48,555 nt of DNA from Campylobacteraceae bacterium (GCA_027014605.1 JALWDJ010000017.1:1-48555), one strand, 5' to 3'. Shown: positions 6,866 through 16,550, counted from the first letter of the stretch. Translations and numbers: made by a program. The notes: generated from the letters alone by a model not told the origin.

Positions 6866-9079
6866 ATGATAAGTATAGAACTTAATAATGTATTTAGAGA
6901 GTCTGTTCGGTATGCTAAAGATAATCGACATGAGTATCTCACACTTGAACATATCTTTTTATCTATATTAAATAGTAAAGAGGGGAAAGAGATATTATCC
7001 ACAATAGGTGCTAATATTGAGTATATGAAGGAGTTAACAAAAAGATACCTTGAGAGTAATATCCCTGTTTTAGAGTTAAATGAAGATGGAAAGATTGATG
7101 ACCCTTATGAGACAGTAGCACTATCACATGTTATGAATGATATGATGATGCATATTAATAGTTCTGGAAAAAATGAAGCAACAATTGGGGATATGTTAGC
7201 CTCTATGTTTACGCAAGAGAAGAGTTATGCATATCAGATAATGAATGCAGAGGGAATTGAGAGAATAGATATTTTAGAGGTGATTTCTCATCTTGATTTG
7301 ATTGAAGATAAGAACATTGAGGGAGATATAGAGTTTAAAGAAGAAGAGTATCCAAATTTAGACTCATATACAGTAGAGTTAGTATCATTTGCTAAAAAGG
7401 GTAAAATAGACCCTATAATTGGTAGGGCTAATGAGATAGATAGAGTAATGCAGACTCTATGTAGAAGAAAGAAAAATAATCCTCTATTAGTGGGCGAACC
7501 AGGAGTTGGTAAGACTGCAATTGCAGAGGGATTAGCACTTAAAATAAGCGAAGGTAGTGTACCTGAAATATTAAAAGATAGTAAAATATTTGCATTAGAT
7601 TTAGGTTCTATGATTTCTGGTACTAAATATAGGGGTGATTTTGAAAAGAGACTAAAGGGTGTCTTAACAGAACTTCAGAATATAGAAAAATCTATACTAT
7701 TTATAGATGAGATACATACGCTAGTTGGTGCAGGGGCTACTAGTGGTGGTAGTATGGACGCTGCTAACTTACTTAAACCCGCACTTGCTAGAGGAGAATT
7801 AAAGTGTATTGGAGCTACAACTTATAGTGAATTTAGAAATCATTTAGATAAAGATAAGGCACTATCGAGACGATTTTCTAAGATTGATGTAGAAGAGCCA
7901 AGTTTTGATGATACTATGAAGATACTTCAAGGTATTAAACATAAATATGAACAGTATCATAATATCAACTTTTCAGATGAGGCTCTAAATAGTGCAATTA
8001 ACCTTAGTATTAAATATCTACATGATAGATTTTTACCAGATAAGGCTATGGATATAATAGATGAAGTTGGTGCTCACTTTATGTTAAGAGATAAAAAAGA
8101 TATAACTATTACTAGCTCAGATATAGAAGAGAGTGTTGCTAGAATGTTAAAGTTACCATCAAATGTTATCTCTAGTGATAGTACAGCTAAATTAAAAGAG
8201 TTAGATAAGAGTATAAAGAGAAAAATTATAGGTCAAGATGAAGCTATAGATACTATAGTTCAAGCTATTAAACGCTCTTATGCAGGATTAAATAAAGAGA
8301 ATAGCCCAATAGGCTCATTTTTATTTGTAGGACCAACAGGAGTTGGAAAGACAGCACTAAGCCAAGAGTTAGCTAATAGTATGGATATTCACTTTGAGAG
8401 AATTGATATGAGTGAGTATATGGAAAAACATGCACTAAGCAGACTAATAGGTGCACCTCCAGGGTATGTTGGATATGAGCAGGGTGGACTCTTAACAGAG
8501 ATGATAAAAAAGAACCCTCACACTGTTTTATTACTTGATGAGGTTGAAAAAGCACATCCAGATATTATGAATATCTTACTTCAAGTAATGGACGGAGCAA
8601 AACTTACAGACAATAATGGAGTTGTAAGTGATTTTAAAAATGTTATTCTAATAATGACATCAAATATAGGCACAAAAGAGGCTAATGTTATGGGCTTTGC
8701 TAAAAATAGTAGTAGCAAAACAGATAATGCTCTAAAAGATTTCTTCTCTCCAGAGTTTAGAAATAGATTAAGTGCCGTAGTTGAATTTAACCATCTTAAT
8801 TTTGAGGTTATTGTAAAAATAGTTAACAGAGAGATAGAAAAGCTAAATGAGCAGATGAAGAGTAAAAATATAACTATTAAACTATCTAAAGAGGCATCAG
8901 AATATATTGCAAAAGAGGGGTATAGTGATATATATGGGGCAAGAGAGATAGCAAGGGTTATTGATAAAGAGATAAAAGAGCCTTTAACAGATGAGATTTT
9001 ATTTGGAAAATTAAAAGATGGTGGAGTTGTAAAAATAGACTATAAGAAGGAGAAGTTAGATTTTGTCTTCAATATATGA
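6866..9079 (+). CDS. clpA: ATP-dependent Clp protease ATP-binding subunit ClpA
   Basis: Hexameric AAA+ unfoldase that feeds ClpP. An N-domain of about 145 residues binds ClpS. Walker A motifs are GEPGVGKT (210-217) and GPTGVGKT (489-496), with Walker B/DE pairs at ILFIDEIH and VLLLDEVEKAHPD. An MGF tripeptide at 609-611 occupies the place of the IGL/IGF loop that docks on ClpP. Length (737) fits ClpA and there is no ClpB-type long middle domain. No clpP is in the window. An AAAGGA site precedes the ATG, and the 3' end overlaps aat by 17 bases. Confidence 0.96.
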   Translation: MISIELNNVFRESVRYAKDNRHEYLTLEHIFLSILNSKEGKEILSTIGANIEYMKELTKRYLESNIPVLELNEDGKIDDPYETVALSHVMNDMMMHINSSGKNEATIGDMLASMFTQEKSYAYQIMNAEGIERIDILEVISHLDLIEDKNIEGDIEFKEEEYPNLDSYTVELVSFAKKGKIDPIIGRANEIDRVMQTLCRRKKNNPLLVGEPGVGKTAIAEGLALKISEGSVPEILKDSKIFALDLGSMISGTKYRGDFEKRLKGVLTELQNIEKSILFIDEIHTLVGAGATSGGSMDAANLLKPALARGELKCIGATTYSEFRNHLDKDKALSRRFSKIDVEEPSFDDTMKILQGIKHKYEQYHNINFSDEALNSAINLSIKYLHDRFLPDKAMDIIDEVGAHFMLRDKKDITITSSDIEESVARMLKLPSNVISSDSTAKLKELDKSIKRKIIGQDEAIDTIVQAIKRSYAGLNKENSPIGSFLFVGPTGVGKTALSQELANSMDIHFERIDMSEYMEKHALSRLIGAPPGYVGYEQGGLLTEMIKKNPHTVLLLDEVEKAHPDIMNILLQVMDGAKLTDNNGVVSDFKNVILIMTSNIGTKEANVMGFAKNSSSKTDNALKDFFSPEFRNRLSAVVEFNHLNFEVIVKIVNREIEKLNEQMKSKNITIKLSKEASEYIAKEGYSDIYGAREIARVIDKEIKEPLTDEILFGKLKDGGVVKIDYKKEKLDFVFNI

Positions 9080-9776
9080 TGATGATTACTATATAGCAGA
9101 GATAGGAAAAGCACATATATTTCCAAATCCAAGATATGCAGGAGATGAGGGATTACTAGCCTATGGGGGAGATTTAAATCCAAATAGACTCTTAACTGCA
9201 TATAGAAAAGGGATATTTCCATGGTTTAATCAAGGTGACCCTATCTTATGGTGGTCTCCAAACCCTAGATTGGTTCTATATCCTAGTGAGTTTAAAGAGA
9301 GTAAATCTCTTAGACGAGTAATTAGAAATAGAGGATATGTAGTTAAATTTGATACTAATTTCAAAGCTGTTATAGAGCATTGTAGCAAAGTTCCACGAGA
9401 GGGACAAGATGGTACATGGTTAACAGATGAAATGAAGAGTGCTTATATGAAACTACATGAGATGGGATTTGCACACTCTATTGAGACATACTATCAAGAT
9501 AGATTGGTTGGTGGATTTTATGGTGTATCTATGGGGAGAGCCTTTTTTGGAGAGTCTATGTTTGCACTTATGCCAGACGCTTCAAAAGTAGCACTTAGAA
9601 TATTTTGTAATATATTAGTCCAAAAAGATTATGATTTTATCGATTGTCAAGTAGAGACACCTCATCTAATAAGTCTTGGAGCTAGGACTATTAGTCGAGA
9701 TAATTTTTTAGAACAACTAGAAAATAGTCTAAATAGACCTAGCGATATAGGTTCATGGATAGAGTGGAGAGCTTAA
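9063..9776 (+). CDS. aat: Leucyl/phenylalanyl-tRNA-protein transferase
   Basis: Aat adds Leu or Phe from charged tRNA to proteins with N-terminal Lys/Arg, creating ClpS ligands. The LWWSPNPR signature (about 62-69), YGGDLNPNRLLTAY and VGGFYGVSMGRAFFGESMF are typical. Length is 237. The TTG start lies within the clpA end behind an AGGAG, implying coupled translation. It completes a ClpS-ClpA-Aat N-degron operon. Confidence 0.95.
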   Translation: MSSIYDDDYYIAEIGKAHIFPNPRYAGDEGLLAYGGDLNPNRLLTAYRKGIFPWFNQGDPILWWSPNPRLVLYPSEFKESKSLRRVIRNRGYVVKFDTNFKAVIEHCSKVPREGQDGTWLTDEMKSAYMKLHEMGFAHSIETYYQDRLVGGFYGVSMGRAFFGESMFALMPDASKVALRIFCNILVQKDYDFIDCQVETPHLISLGARTISRDNFLEQLENSLNRPSDIGSWIEWRA

Positions 9777-9816
9777 AATAGATTAAAAATTTTCTCTCTA
9801 TCCATATATATTTTTA

Positions 9817-10068
9817 TTACTCTTCTGTTTGCATCTGTTGGAATTTAAATTTTAACTCCTCTACGCTCTCCACATTATCAGGGTCTGAGATAATACAATC
9901 AACAGGACATACAGCAATACATTGAGGCTCATCATAGTGTCCAACACACTCAGTACATCTATCTGAATCAATTATATATATTGGGTCATTCTCTTCAATT
10001 GCCTCATTTGGACACTCCTCTCTACATGCATCACACGCTATACACTCATCAGTAATTTTTAAAGCCAT
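9817..10068 (-). CDS. 2[4Fe-4S] ferredoxin, YfhL/Allochromatium type
   Basis: A low-potential electron carrier of 83 residues. Cysteines 9, 12, 15 and 19 form CxxCxxCxxxC; cysteines 38, 41, 50 and 54 form the second set with an eight-residue insertion (VGHYDEPQ) between the second and third; Cys58 is extra. That insertion and the C-terminal helix define the Alvin/YfhL-like group. It is convergent with aat and upstream of nothing obviously redox-linked, so its partner is unknown. Confidence 0.93.
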   Translation of the reverse strand: MALKITDECIACDACREECPNEAIEENDPIYIIDSDRCTECVGHYDEPQCIAVCPVDCIISDPDNVESVEELKFKFQQMQTEE

Positions 10069-10171
10069 ATTTACTCTCTTTATATTAAATTTTTTAGTAC
10101 CTTTGAACTTCTAAGTACTTAAATAGTTTTATATCTTATCAAAGCTTAGAAATAATTTAAATAGTAAAAAT

Positions 10172-10573
10172 CTAACTTTCTACCTTAATAGCATCCAAAA
10201 TAGCATTAATAAATCTAGGTGATTTATCATCAGCTAATACCTTTGCTAACTCTATTGCTTCATTAATAATAATTCTTTTATCAACTTTTTCTATCATTAT
10301 CTCATAAGCTCCTAAACGCAAGATTGCTTTTTCTACCTTACCGATAGTTTTATAGTTCCAATCTTTTATAAGATGTTTTTTTATCTCTTTATCAATAGTA
10401 TCTAAATTTTTAATAGTTCCATCAAAAAGATTTTTTGAAAATAGTCTCTGTCTGTTTCTAATCTTATCACTCTCTAAAATCTCATCTGAAAATTTAGATA
10501 TATTGGTATTGCCTAAATCATAAGCATATAGTAGTCCAACAACAGCCGTTCTAGCTTGATGTCTAGTTGCCAT
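10172..10573 (-). CDS. nusB: Transcription antitermination factor NusB
   Basis: All-helical RNA-binding protein of rRNA antitermination complexes, with NusE (S10). The 133 residues start [19 protein letters not shown] and contain the conserved [19 protein letters not shown] and INEAIELAK segments. It overlaps ribH by 11 bases, the arrangement typical of Campylobacterota. Its downstream flank to the ferredoxin gene (10069-10171) shows no terminator. Confidence 0.95.
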   Translation of the reverse strand: MATRHQARTAVVGLLYAYDLGNTNISKFSDEILESDKIRNRQRLFSKNLFDGTIKNLDTIDKEIKKHLIKDWNYKTIGKVEKAILRLGAYEIMIEKVDKRIIINEAIELAKVLADDKSPRFINAILDAIKVES

Positions 10574-11039
10574 TTTCTATTCTCTCATATAGATTTATTA
10601 TCTCAATAAGACTCACCATCGCTTCAGCTCCCTTATTTCCTGCCTTTGTTCCTGCTCTCTCGATTGCCTGTTCTATGCTATCAACTGTTAAAATACCAAA
10701 AGTTACAGGTTTCCCATATTTAAGTGCCATATTAGCCACACCCTTAGTTGCCTCTGCTGATACATAATCAAAGTGTGGAGTAGCACCTCTAATTACAGCT
10801 CCAACGCAACATATAGCATCATATTTTCCACTAGCTAATGCTCTATCTAATGCAAATGGTATCTCAAATGCCCCTGGAACTAAGATTAAATCTAAATCTT
10901 TATCATCTCCACCATGTCTAATATAGGCATCTTTTGCACCCTCTACCAATCTATCTGTAATAAAATGGTTAAATCTAGCACTAATCACTGCTACTCTTTT
11001 ACTACTATCAACAGTTAAGTTACCCTCTACAATATTCAT
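10563..11039 (-). CDS. ribH: 6,7-dimethyl-8-ribityllumazine synthase
   Basis: Penultimate enzyme of riboflavin synthesis; it forms 60-mer or decamer shells. [26 protein letters not shown] and [12 protein letters not shown] (with the catalytic His) are clear over 158 residues. An AGGAG site stands six bases ahead of the ATG. The kdsA gene often found upstream in this phylum is replaced here by an unrelated membrane-protein gene. Confidence 0.96.
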   Translation of the reverse strand: MNIVEGNLTVDSSKRVAVISARFNHFITDRLVEGAKDAYIRHGGDDKDLDLILVPGAFEIPFALDRALASGKYDAICCVGAVIRGATPHFDYVSAEATKGVANMALKYGKPVTFGILTVDSIEQAIERAGTKAGNKGAEAMVSLIEIINLYERIENGN

Positions 11040-11082
11040 CTACGCTCCTGCTTTTTTAACTGTAGTCTATCTAAGAGAGGCT

Positions 11083-11889
11083 TTAATCTCTCTTCTCTTT
11101 TTGAATTAATTGTATAAATATAAATAGACTTGCTAACTCTATAAAGCTCTCTCGTATCTCATACTGCATATTATAGAAGCTATATATACTGTGTGATAGC
11201 ATAGATATAAGCATAGTTATCACTACTATAAAAAAGTGTATTTTAACTAATCTATCTGTTTTTTTTAAAATTAAAAAGAGTCCAAATAGAGCTAAAGCTA
11301 AAAATAAGGTTATCATATCTACTATAACACCTATATCGTTATAGAAATATAGTTGAAATGTCGAGCCAAATAGAACTACTAATATAATATTTGGGTCTAT
11401 ATCAAAATATCTAAGTAGTTTAAATCTATGTAGCATAGGAGATAGCTTATATATAAGTGGAATAAATATTAAAAGGGTATATACTGATGAATAGACTATA
11501 GAGCTAAATAGATTTCCATCTATTAGATTATGAAGATTTGTCTCATCTTGTATATTGTGTTGTGCAAAATATTCAGATGTTGGAAAGTGAAATATCTGCT
11601 GTCCCCAACTTATCTCCTCCATACCAGCTAAAAAACCTAAAATAGAGAATATTACTATTGTAATCTTCTTATATCTATTAAACCTATATCTTTTTAGAGC
11701 ATATATTCCATAAAAAAATATTAAAAATAGAGCTATAGTTCCAACAGACTCAAAAAAACTATTTTCATGACTCATCTGGCTTAATAGAAACTGATAGTGA
11801 GGTATATATTTTGTGGCTAATATTGTAAAGATTGAGATAATGTATAGAGTTGCTACTATTATAATATTTAACATGAGAAATTTTAACAT
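11083..11889 (-). CDS. Multi-pass membrane protein with EEISWGQ...ETNLHN motif
   Basis: A 268-residue integral membrane protein with about seven hydrophobic segments. Between segments 3 and 4 lies a polar, strongly patterned loop, GMEEISWGQQIF followed by AQHNIQDETNLHNL, rich in Glu/His/Asn/Gln, which looks like an active or binding site rather than a linker. I recall similar motifs in uncharacterised bacterial membrane proteins but know of no function. It is on the same strand as ribH, 43 bases upstream, and divergent from the zinc-type cluster. The ribosome-binding site is weak. Confidence 0.8.
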   Translation of the reverse strand: MLKFLMLNIIIVATLYIISIFTILATKYIPHYQFLLSQMSHENSFFESVGTIALFLIFFYGIYALKRYRFNRYKKITIVIFSILGFLAGMEEISWGQQIFHFPTSEYFAQHNIQDETNLHNLIDGNLFSSIVYSSVYTLLIFIPLIYKLSPMLHRFKLLRYFDIDPNIILVVLFGSTFQLYFYNDIGVIVDMITLFLALALFGLFLILKKTDRLVKIHFFIVVITMLISMLSHSIYSFYNMQYEIRESFIELASLFIFIQLIQKEKRD

Positions 11890-11942
11890 CTTTTTATTAA
11901 ACTATATTATAATTATAAAAAAATAGTTGGGAAAGGGTAGTT

Positions 11943-12215
11943 GTGAAAAAAATTTATATACCTATTGTTATACTATTTTTCTATATAACCTCGTCTTACC
12001 TAACTGCAACACATATACATAAACGAGCAATACAGCAACATGCAGATTGTAAAGTCTGTATTATGGCTAAAAATCTTCATAGTGGAGATATTGAAGTAAA
12101 AGATGATATATCTATATTTCATACCAGATACTCTCAAATTATATTTTTTACTCAAAATATAATCTATCAAACTATCTTAAAAGGGTTTAACTCAAACGCT
12201 CCTCCTATCTCTTAA
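11943..12215 (+). CDS. Small exported His/Cys protein, DUF2946-like
   Basis: A 90-residue protein with an N-terminal hydrophobic signal/anchor (residues 4-20). After it come His24, His26, His33, Cys36, Cys39 and His46, in an HIH...HADCKVC arrangement suited to metal binding. The C-terminus NAPPIS resembles the conserved APP/GPP ending of DUF2946-type proteins. The GTG start follows an AAGGG site. It precedes an outer-membrane protein, a ZnuA and a ZnuB gene, so a role in periplasmic zinc handling is inferred, not shown. Confidence 0.65.
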   Translation: MKKIYIPIVILFFYITSSYLTATHIHKRAIQQHADCKVCIMAKNLHSGDIEVKDDISIFHTRYSQIIFFTQNIIYQTILKGFNSNAPPIS

Positions 12216-12259
12216 AATTCTATAGATAACTATATAAAAATTATAATTTAGGAGATAAT

Positions 12260-13435
12260 ATGCAAAAGATTATTGGAGGATTATCTATTGTCTCAATTCT
12301 ACTACTTCAAGCAGATAATATTAGCTTAGAGAAGAGAGTTGAGTCATTAGAAAAGGCACTAAAAGCAAATAAGGAAAAACTCCTTAATGAGAAGATGAAA
12401 AAGGCACTAAATAGTAGTGGAAGTTTTAACCAAAAAAGTTTTAATCCAGATATTTCACTTATTTTAGATGGCTCTGCTGTTATAAGAGATGTAACAAATA
12501 GCAGATATGAGGGTTACTCTATTGATGGATTTCTTGATGAGGCTGATGAGATACCTTTTCATAAAAATAGAGGATTTAACTTTAATTATGGAGAGTTGGG
12601 AATGCACTCAGCAGTTGGACCATATTTTGATGCTGATGCTATTTTTCACTTGCACCCTGATGAGTTTGAGATAGAAGAGGCATATATCACTACAAAAAAA
12701 CTCCCATATAATTTAGATATGAAAATGGGTAAATTTAGAAGTGGTTTTGGTAGAATTAATTCTATTCACCAACATGCACAACACTTCTCATCTCAACCAT
12801 TAGTATATGAGGCTATGTTGGGAGTTGAGGGGATAAATGATGCAGGTGTTGCTATGCACTATGTAGCTCCAACAGATAACTATCTTATGGTGGGAGCTGA
12901 AGCTATGCAGGGTACAAATGAACTTAGTTTTGGAGAGGCTAATCAAAACAATCTATATGTAGGCTATATTAAGAGTGGGTTTGATATTGGAGATAATACT
13001 GCTCTTCTAACAGGTGGAAGTGTAGCTTTAGGTAAAACAGAAGCAAATAGAGATAGCAGACTATATAATGGAGAGTTGACTCTAAAGTATATATTAGATA
13101 GTTATAGCTCCTTAAATCTTCAAGGAGAGTATCTATATAGAGATAGAGAAGATATTAAACAAGCAGGATATTACACCCAACTAATATATAAAAAAGATAG
13201 TAATTGGGAGTTTGGAGCTAGATATGGTGCATTAAATAAAAATGCCAAAAATCAACCAGATAATTTAAAAAAATATTCAGCCATTATCACCTATTCACCA
13301 TTTGAGTTTTCTAAAATTAGACTTCAAGCGACTCAAGATAAATCAAAATCGTTTGGAGGTAAGAGAGATACTGAAAATGAGGTACTCTTAGAGTTTTTAG
13401 TTGAAACAGGCTCTCACGGAGCTCACGCATTTTAA
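12260..13435 (+). CDS. Outer-membrane porin-like protein of the zinc-uptake cluster
   Basis: The 391-residue product has a signal sequence (1-18), a short coiled coil (about 22-50) and then long amphipathic beta-strand repeats ending in phenylalanine, as in outer-membrane barrels. Histidine-rich patches occur (FHLHPDEF, HQHAQHF, GSHGAHAF). It lies 15 bases upstream of the znuA-like gene. Similar outer-membrane proteins accompany ZnuA-type genes in other proteobacteria. I infer a zinc-linked porin or receptor. It lacks a TonB box and plug domain, so it is not a TonB-dependent receptor. Confidence 0.7.
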   Translation: MQKIIGGLSIVSILLLQADNISLEKRVESLEKALKANKEKLLNEKMKKALNSSGSFNQKSFNPDISLILDGSAVIRDVTNSRYEGYSIDGFLDEADEIPFHKNRGFNFNYGELGMHSAVGPYFDADAIFHLHPDEFEIEEAYITTKKLPYNLDMKMGKFRSGFGRINSIHQHAQHFSSQPLVYEAMLGVEGINDAGVAMHYVAPTDNYLMVGAEAMQGTNELSFGEANQNNLYVGYIKSGFDIGDNTALLTGGSVALGKTEANRDSRLYNGELTLKYILDSYSSLNLQGEYLYRDREDIKQAGYYTQLIYKKDSNWEFGARYGALNKNAKNQPDNLKKYSAIITYSPFEFSKIRLQATQDKSKSFGGKRDTENEVLLEFLVETGSHGAHAF

Positions 13436-13450
13436 AAAAAAGGATAAAAA

Positions 13451-14329
13451 ATGAGAAAAATACTACTTATTATACTATTTACAACAGCAATATTTGCAAA
13501 GTTAAATGTTGCAGTAACCTATAACTATCTAGGAGAGGTTACTAAAGCTATTGGTGGAGACTTGGTAGATGTTACAGTGCTATCATCTCCTAAACTAGAC
13601 CCACACTTTATTACACCTAAACCATCACTTATCGCAAAATTAAGAAGAGCTGATTTACTTATTATTAATGGAGGACAACTAGAGATTGGTTGGCTTCCAC
13701 CACTTCTGAAAAGAGCAAATAGTAGTAAAATTAATACAGGTGGGATAGGATTTTTAGATGTTAGTGGAGCAGTTGAACTTATAGATAAACCTAAAAGCGT
13801 ATCAAGAGCCTATGGAGATATTCACCCAGATGGAAATCCACACTTTGGACTCGATATTAATAATATTATACCGATAGCAAAACTTATTAGTATGAAGCTA
13901 TCTCAATTAGACCCTAAAAATAGCTCAACCTATAATAATAACTACAACTCTTTCTCATCTAAAATGGAGACTCTAGCTAATAGTCTAAAAGAGAAGTATA
14001 AGAGTTGTCAAGGTAAAAAGGTAATTCAATACCATGAACTATTTAACTATGCACTAAGAGCTTATGGAGTAGAGAGTCTAGCAACAATAGAGCCACTACC
14101 AGGGATTAGTCCAAGCTCTAAACATACTATAAAAGTGATAAATCTTATAAGAGAGAATGGCATTAAAACAATTTTACAAGATGTATATCATGAGAAAAAG
14201 ACAGCTAAATTTATTGCAGATAAGACAGGAGCAAAAGTTAATATAGTTCCTCATGATGTAGGTGCTATTAGTGAGGCAAATAGCTTAGAAGATTTCTATA
14301 AAATAGTGGCTAAGAGAATATGTCAGTAG
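13451..14329 (+). CDS. znuA: Zinc/manganese-type ABC substrate-binding protein (ZnuA-like)
   Basis: Periplasmic cluster A-1 solute-binding protein. A signal peptide spans residues 1-16. Metal ligands are placed at His52 (DPHFITPKPS), His131 (GNPHFGLD) and His195 (IQYHELF), with an acidic or His residue near 268-269 as the fourth. The His/Asp-rich loop of classical ZnuA is reduced to GDIHPDGNPH (122-131). Length is 292. An AAAGGA site precedes the ATG, and the 3' end overlaps znuB by 10 bases. Metal identity (Zn or Mn) is not certain. Confidence 0.85.
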   Translation: MRKILLIILFTTAIFAKLNVAVTYNYLGEVTKAIGGDLVDVTVLSSPKLDPHFITPKPSLIAKLRRADLLIINGGQLEIGWLPPLLKRANSSKINTGGIGFLDVSGAVELIDKPKSVSRAYGDIHPDGNPHFGLDINNIIPIAKLISMKLSQLDPKNSSTYNNNYNSFSSKMETLANSLKEKYKSCQGKKVIQYHELFNYALRAYGVESLATIEPLPGISPSSKHTIKVINLIRENGIKTILQDVYHEKKTAKFIADKTGAKVNIVPHDVGAISEANSLEDFYKIVAKRICQ

Positions 14330-15051
14330 TATCTATTCTCTACCCAGCATTTATATTGGCTATTCTATTAGTCTTTATACATGCTATTTTTGGTTTAGAG
14401 ATTATTAAAAGGGGTGTAATATTTACAGATTTAGCTATTGGACAGTTTGCATCTATTGGAGTTGCTATTAGTCTGCTCTTTTTTAATGGCTCATATAGTT
14501 TTATATTAACACTTATCTTTGCTCTAATTGGAGCAACACTAATCTCTATTGCTACTTATAGAGTTGAGCATATAGAGGCTTTTATCGGTATGCTTTACGC
14601 TTTAGGGGCAAGTGCTATTATAGTAATACTCTCAAATACAACAGAAGGAACAGAGCTTTTTAATAAACTCCAAGCTACAGATATTCTATTTACATCAATA
14701 GAGGATTTAATAGAGCCACTACTTCTATATAGTGCTATCGCATTTATATTTTTTAAATTCTACCATAAACTAGATGGATTTTATAAAGAGATGCTATTTT
14801 TTGGCTTATTAGCTCTAACTGTAACCTCATCAGTTCAACTTGCAGGAGTTTTGGTTGTATTTGTACTTTTAATAGTTCCTGCTTTCTTAGCACTTTTACA
14901 AAATAGATTTAAGAAATTGCCTTTTGCATGGAGTGTTGGCTCTATTGTAATTATCTTAGCAATGGTAATATCATACTATTTTGATTTACCAACAGGTTAT
15001 ACAATAGTTTTTATTGGCTCTTTGAGTGGAATAATCTTATCTTTTATCTGA
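14320..15051 (+). CDS. znuB: Metal ABC transporter permease (ZnuB-like)
   Basis: ABC-3 family inner-membrane permease of 243 residues with about seven to eight helices. LEIIKRGVIFTDLAIGQFASIGVAISLL and the VQLAGVLVVFVLLIVPAFLALL segment are family hallmarks. It partners the overlapping znuA-like gene. No ATP-binding subunit follows: the next gene is an aldehyde dehydrogenase. The ATPase must be encoded elsewhere. Confidence 0.85.
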   Translation: MSVVSILYPAFILAILLVFIHAIFGLEIIKRGVIFTDLAIGQFASIGVAISLLFFNGSYSFILTLIFALIGATLISIATYRVEHIEAFIGMLYALGASAIIVILSNTTEGTELFNKLQATDILFTSIEDLIEPLLLYSAIAFIFFKFYHKLDGFYKEMLFFGLLALTVTSSVQLAGVLVVFVLLIVPAFLALLQNRFKKLPFAWSVGSIVIILAMVISYYFDLPTGYTIVFIGSLSGIILSFI

Positions 15052-15073
15052 TATAATTTATTAAAAAGGTTAT

Positions 15074-16525
15074 ATGATGTTTAGAATATTTATAAGAGGC
15101 AATACAATTATAGATGCAAAAATCCTTATGGGTAGTAGTGAAGAGAGTAGAGATAATTTAGAGACAATAATCAATCCATATAGTGGTGAGGTTGTCTCAA
15201 GGTATCCTATATGTAATAGAGAAGATGCCCTAAAAGCTCTTAAGATTGCCCAAAAAGCATCAAAAGATACAGCTAAATCTCCATTACATCAAAGAGTATC
15301 ATGGCTTGAAGATGTAGCAGATAAGTTAAGAGAGTATAGAGAAGATATTGCTTTAACTATTGTTGATGAGGTTGCAAAGCCATTAGCCTTTGCAAGAGTA
15401 GAGGTTGATAGATGTATTGAGACAATAGAGCTTACTGCAAAAGAGTTATTAAGACTCAATGGAGAGACAATTCCAACTGATATTGCTCCTAGTGGAAAAA
15501 AGGCTATAGCATATTTTAAAAGAGTTCCTGCTGGTGTAGTAGCATGTATAACACCATTTAATTTTCCTCTAAATCTCGTAGCACATAAGATAGCTCCAGC
15601 ACTTGGAGCTGGAAATGCAGTTGTATTAAAACCGACTCCAGAAGCTCCACTTACAGCATATAAGTTAGCAAAACTATTTATTAGTTCAGAGTATGCTATA
15701 AAAGATGCTCTAAGTGTTGTATATGGAGATGTAGAGGTTGGTAGTACTCTAGTTAAGAGTTCAATTCCAAGAGTTTTATCCTTTACAGGTTCTGTTCCTG
15801 TTGGAACTATTATTACAAAAGAGGCAGGAATTAAGAAAGTTAGTTTAGAGCTTGGTGGAAATGCAGGTACATATATTGATAAGAGTGCTGATATATGCCA
15901 CTCTGCAAAGAGATGTACATTTGGTGCTTTTGTAAATAGTGGGCAGGTATGTATATCTCTTCAGAGAATTTTTGTCCATAGTGATATATATGATGAGTTT
16001 GCTGATGCTATTGTAAAAGAGAGTAAAGAGTTAAAAGTTGGCTCGCCATATAAAGAGGATACATTTATGGGACCTCTTATAAATAAAGATGCCTTAAATC
16101 GTGCTAAGAGTTGGATAGAGAGTGCTAAGAGCGAGGGTGCTAAGGTTATAGTAGGTGGAGATGAAGTTGACGGTGCATTTGCACCAACTATTATGGCAGA
16201 TGTGACTGATAATATGAATATTGTATGTCAAGAGGTTTTTGCACCTATTGTTAGTCTAATTAGAGTTGACTCTTATGAGGAGGCTATTACTAAAATGAAT
16301 GACTCACCTTATGGATTGCAATTTTCTATATTTACAAATGATTTAGCCTTAACACAGAGATTTATAGATGATGCAGAGGCTGGAGGAGTTGTTATTAATG
16401 ATATTCCAACTCTAAGATTTGATGTTCAACCATATGGTGGAGTTAAACTATCTGGAATTGGTAGAGAGGGTCCTAGATGGGCATTAGAGGAGTTTACAGA
16501 GATTAAGAGTGTAGTTATATGCTAA
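15074..16525 (+). CDS. NAD(P)-dependent aldehyde dehydrogenase
   Basis: ALDH superfamily enzyme that oxidises an aldehyde to an acid. ITPFNFPLNLVAHKIAPALGAGNAVVLKP is followed by the general-base Glu in LELGGN and the nucleophilic Cys in NSGQVC. The closing KLSGIGREGP motif is present. At 483 residues it resembles the lactaldehyde/GAPN-like branch, but the substrate cannot be read from sequence. Two adjacent Met codons open the frame; an AAAAGG site favours either. It may be read from its own promoter: TATAAT occurs just upstream near 15052. Confidence 0.9.
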   Translation: MMFRIFIRGNTIIDAKILMGSSEESRDNLETIINPYSGEVVSRYPICNREDALKALKIAQKASKDTAKSPLHQRVSWLEDVADKLREYREDIALTIVDEVAKPLAFARVEVDRCIETIELTAKELLRLNGETIPTDIAPSGKKAIAYFKRVPAGVVACITPFNFPLNLVAHKIAPALGAGNAVVLKPTPEAPLTAYKLAKLFISSEYAIKDALSVVYGDVEVGSTLVKSSIPRVLSFTGSVPVGTIITKEAGIKKVSLELGGNAGTYIDKSADICHSAKRCTFGAFVNSGQVCISLQRIFVHSDIYDEFADAIVKESKELKVGSPYKEDTFMGPLINKDALNRAKSWIESAKSEGAKVIVGGDEVDGAFAPTIMADVTDNMNIVCQEVFAPIVSLIRVDSYEEAITKMNDSPYGLQFSIFTNDLALTQRFIDDAEAGGVVINDIPTLRFDVQPYGGVKLSGIGREGPRWALEEFTEIKSVVIC

Positions 16526-16527
16526 AG

Positions 16528-16550
16528 ATAGAGTGTATTTTACACTCTAT
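16528..16550. terminator. Bidirectional hairpin terminator between ALDH and murC
   Basis: ATAGAGTGTA (16528-16537) and TACACTCTAT (16541-16550) form a perfect 10-base stem with a 3-base loop. It fills the gap between convergent stop codons and ends inside murC. T-runs are short, so efficiency is uncertain. Confidence 0.6.
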
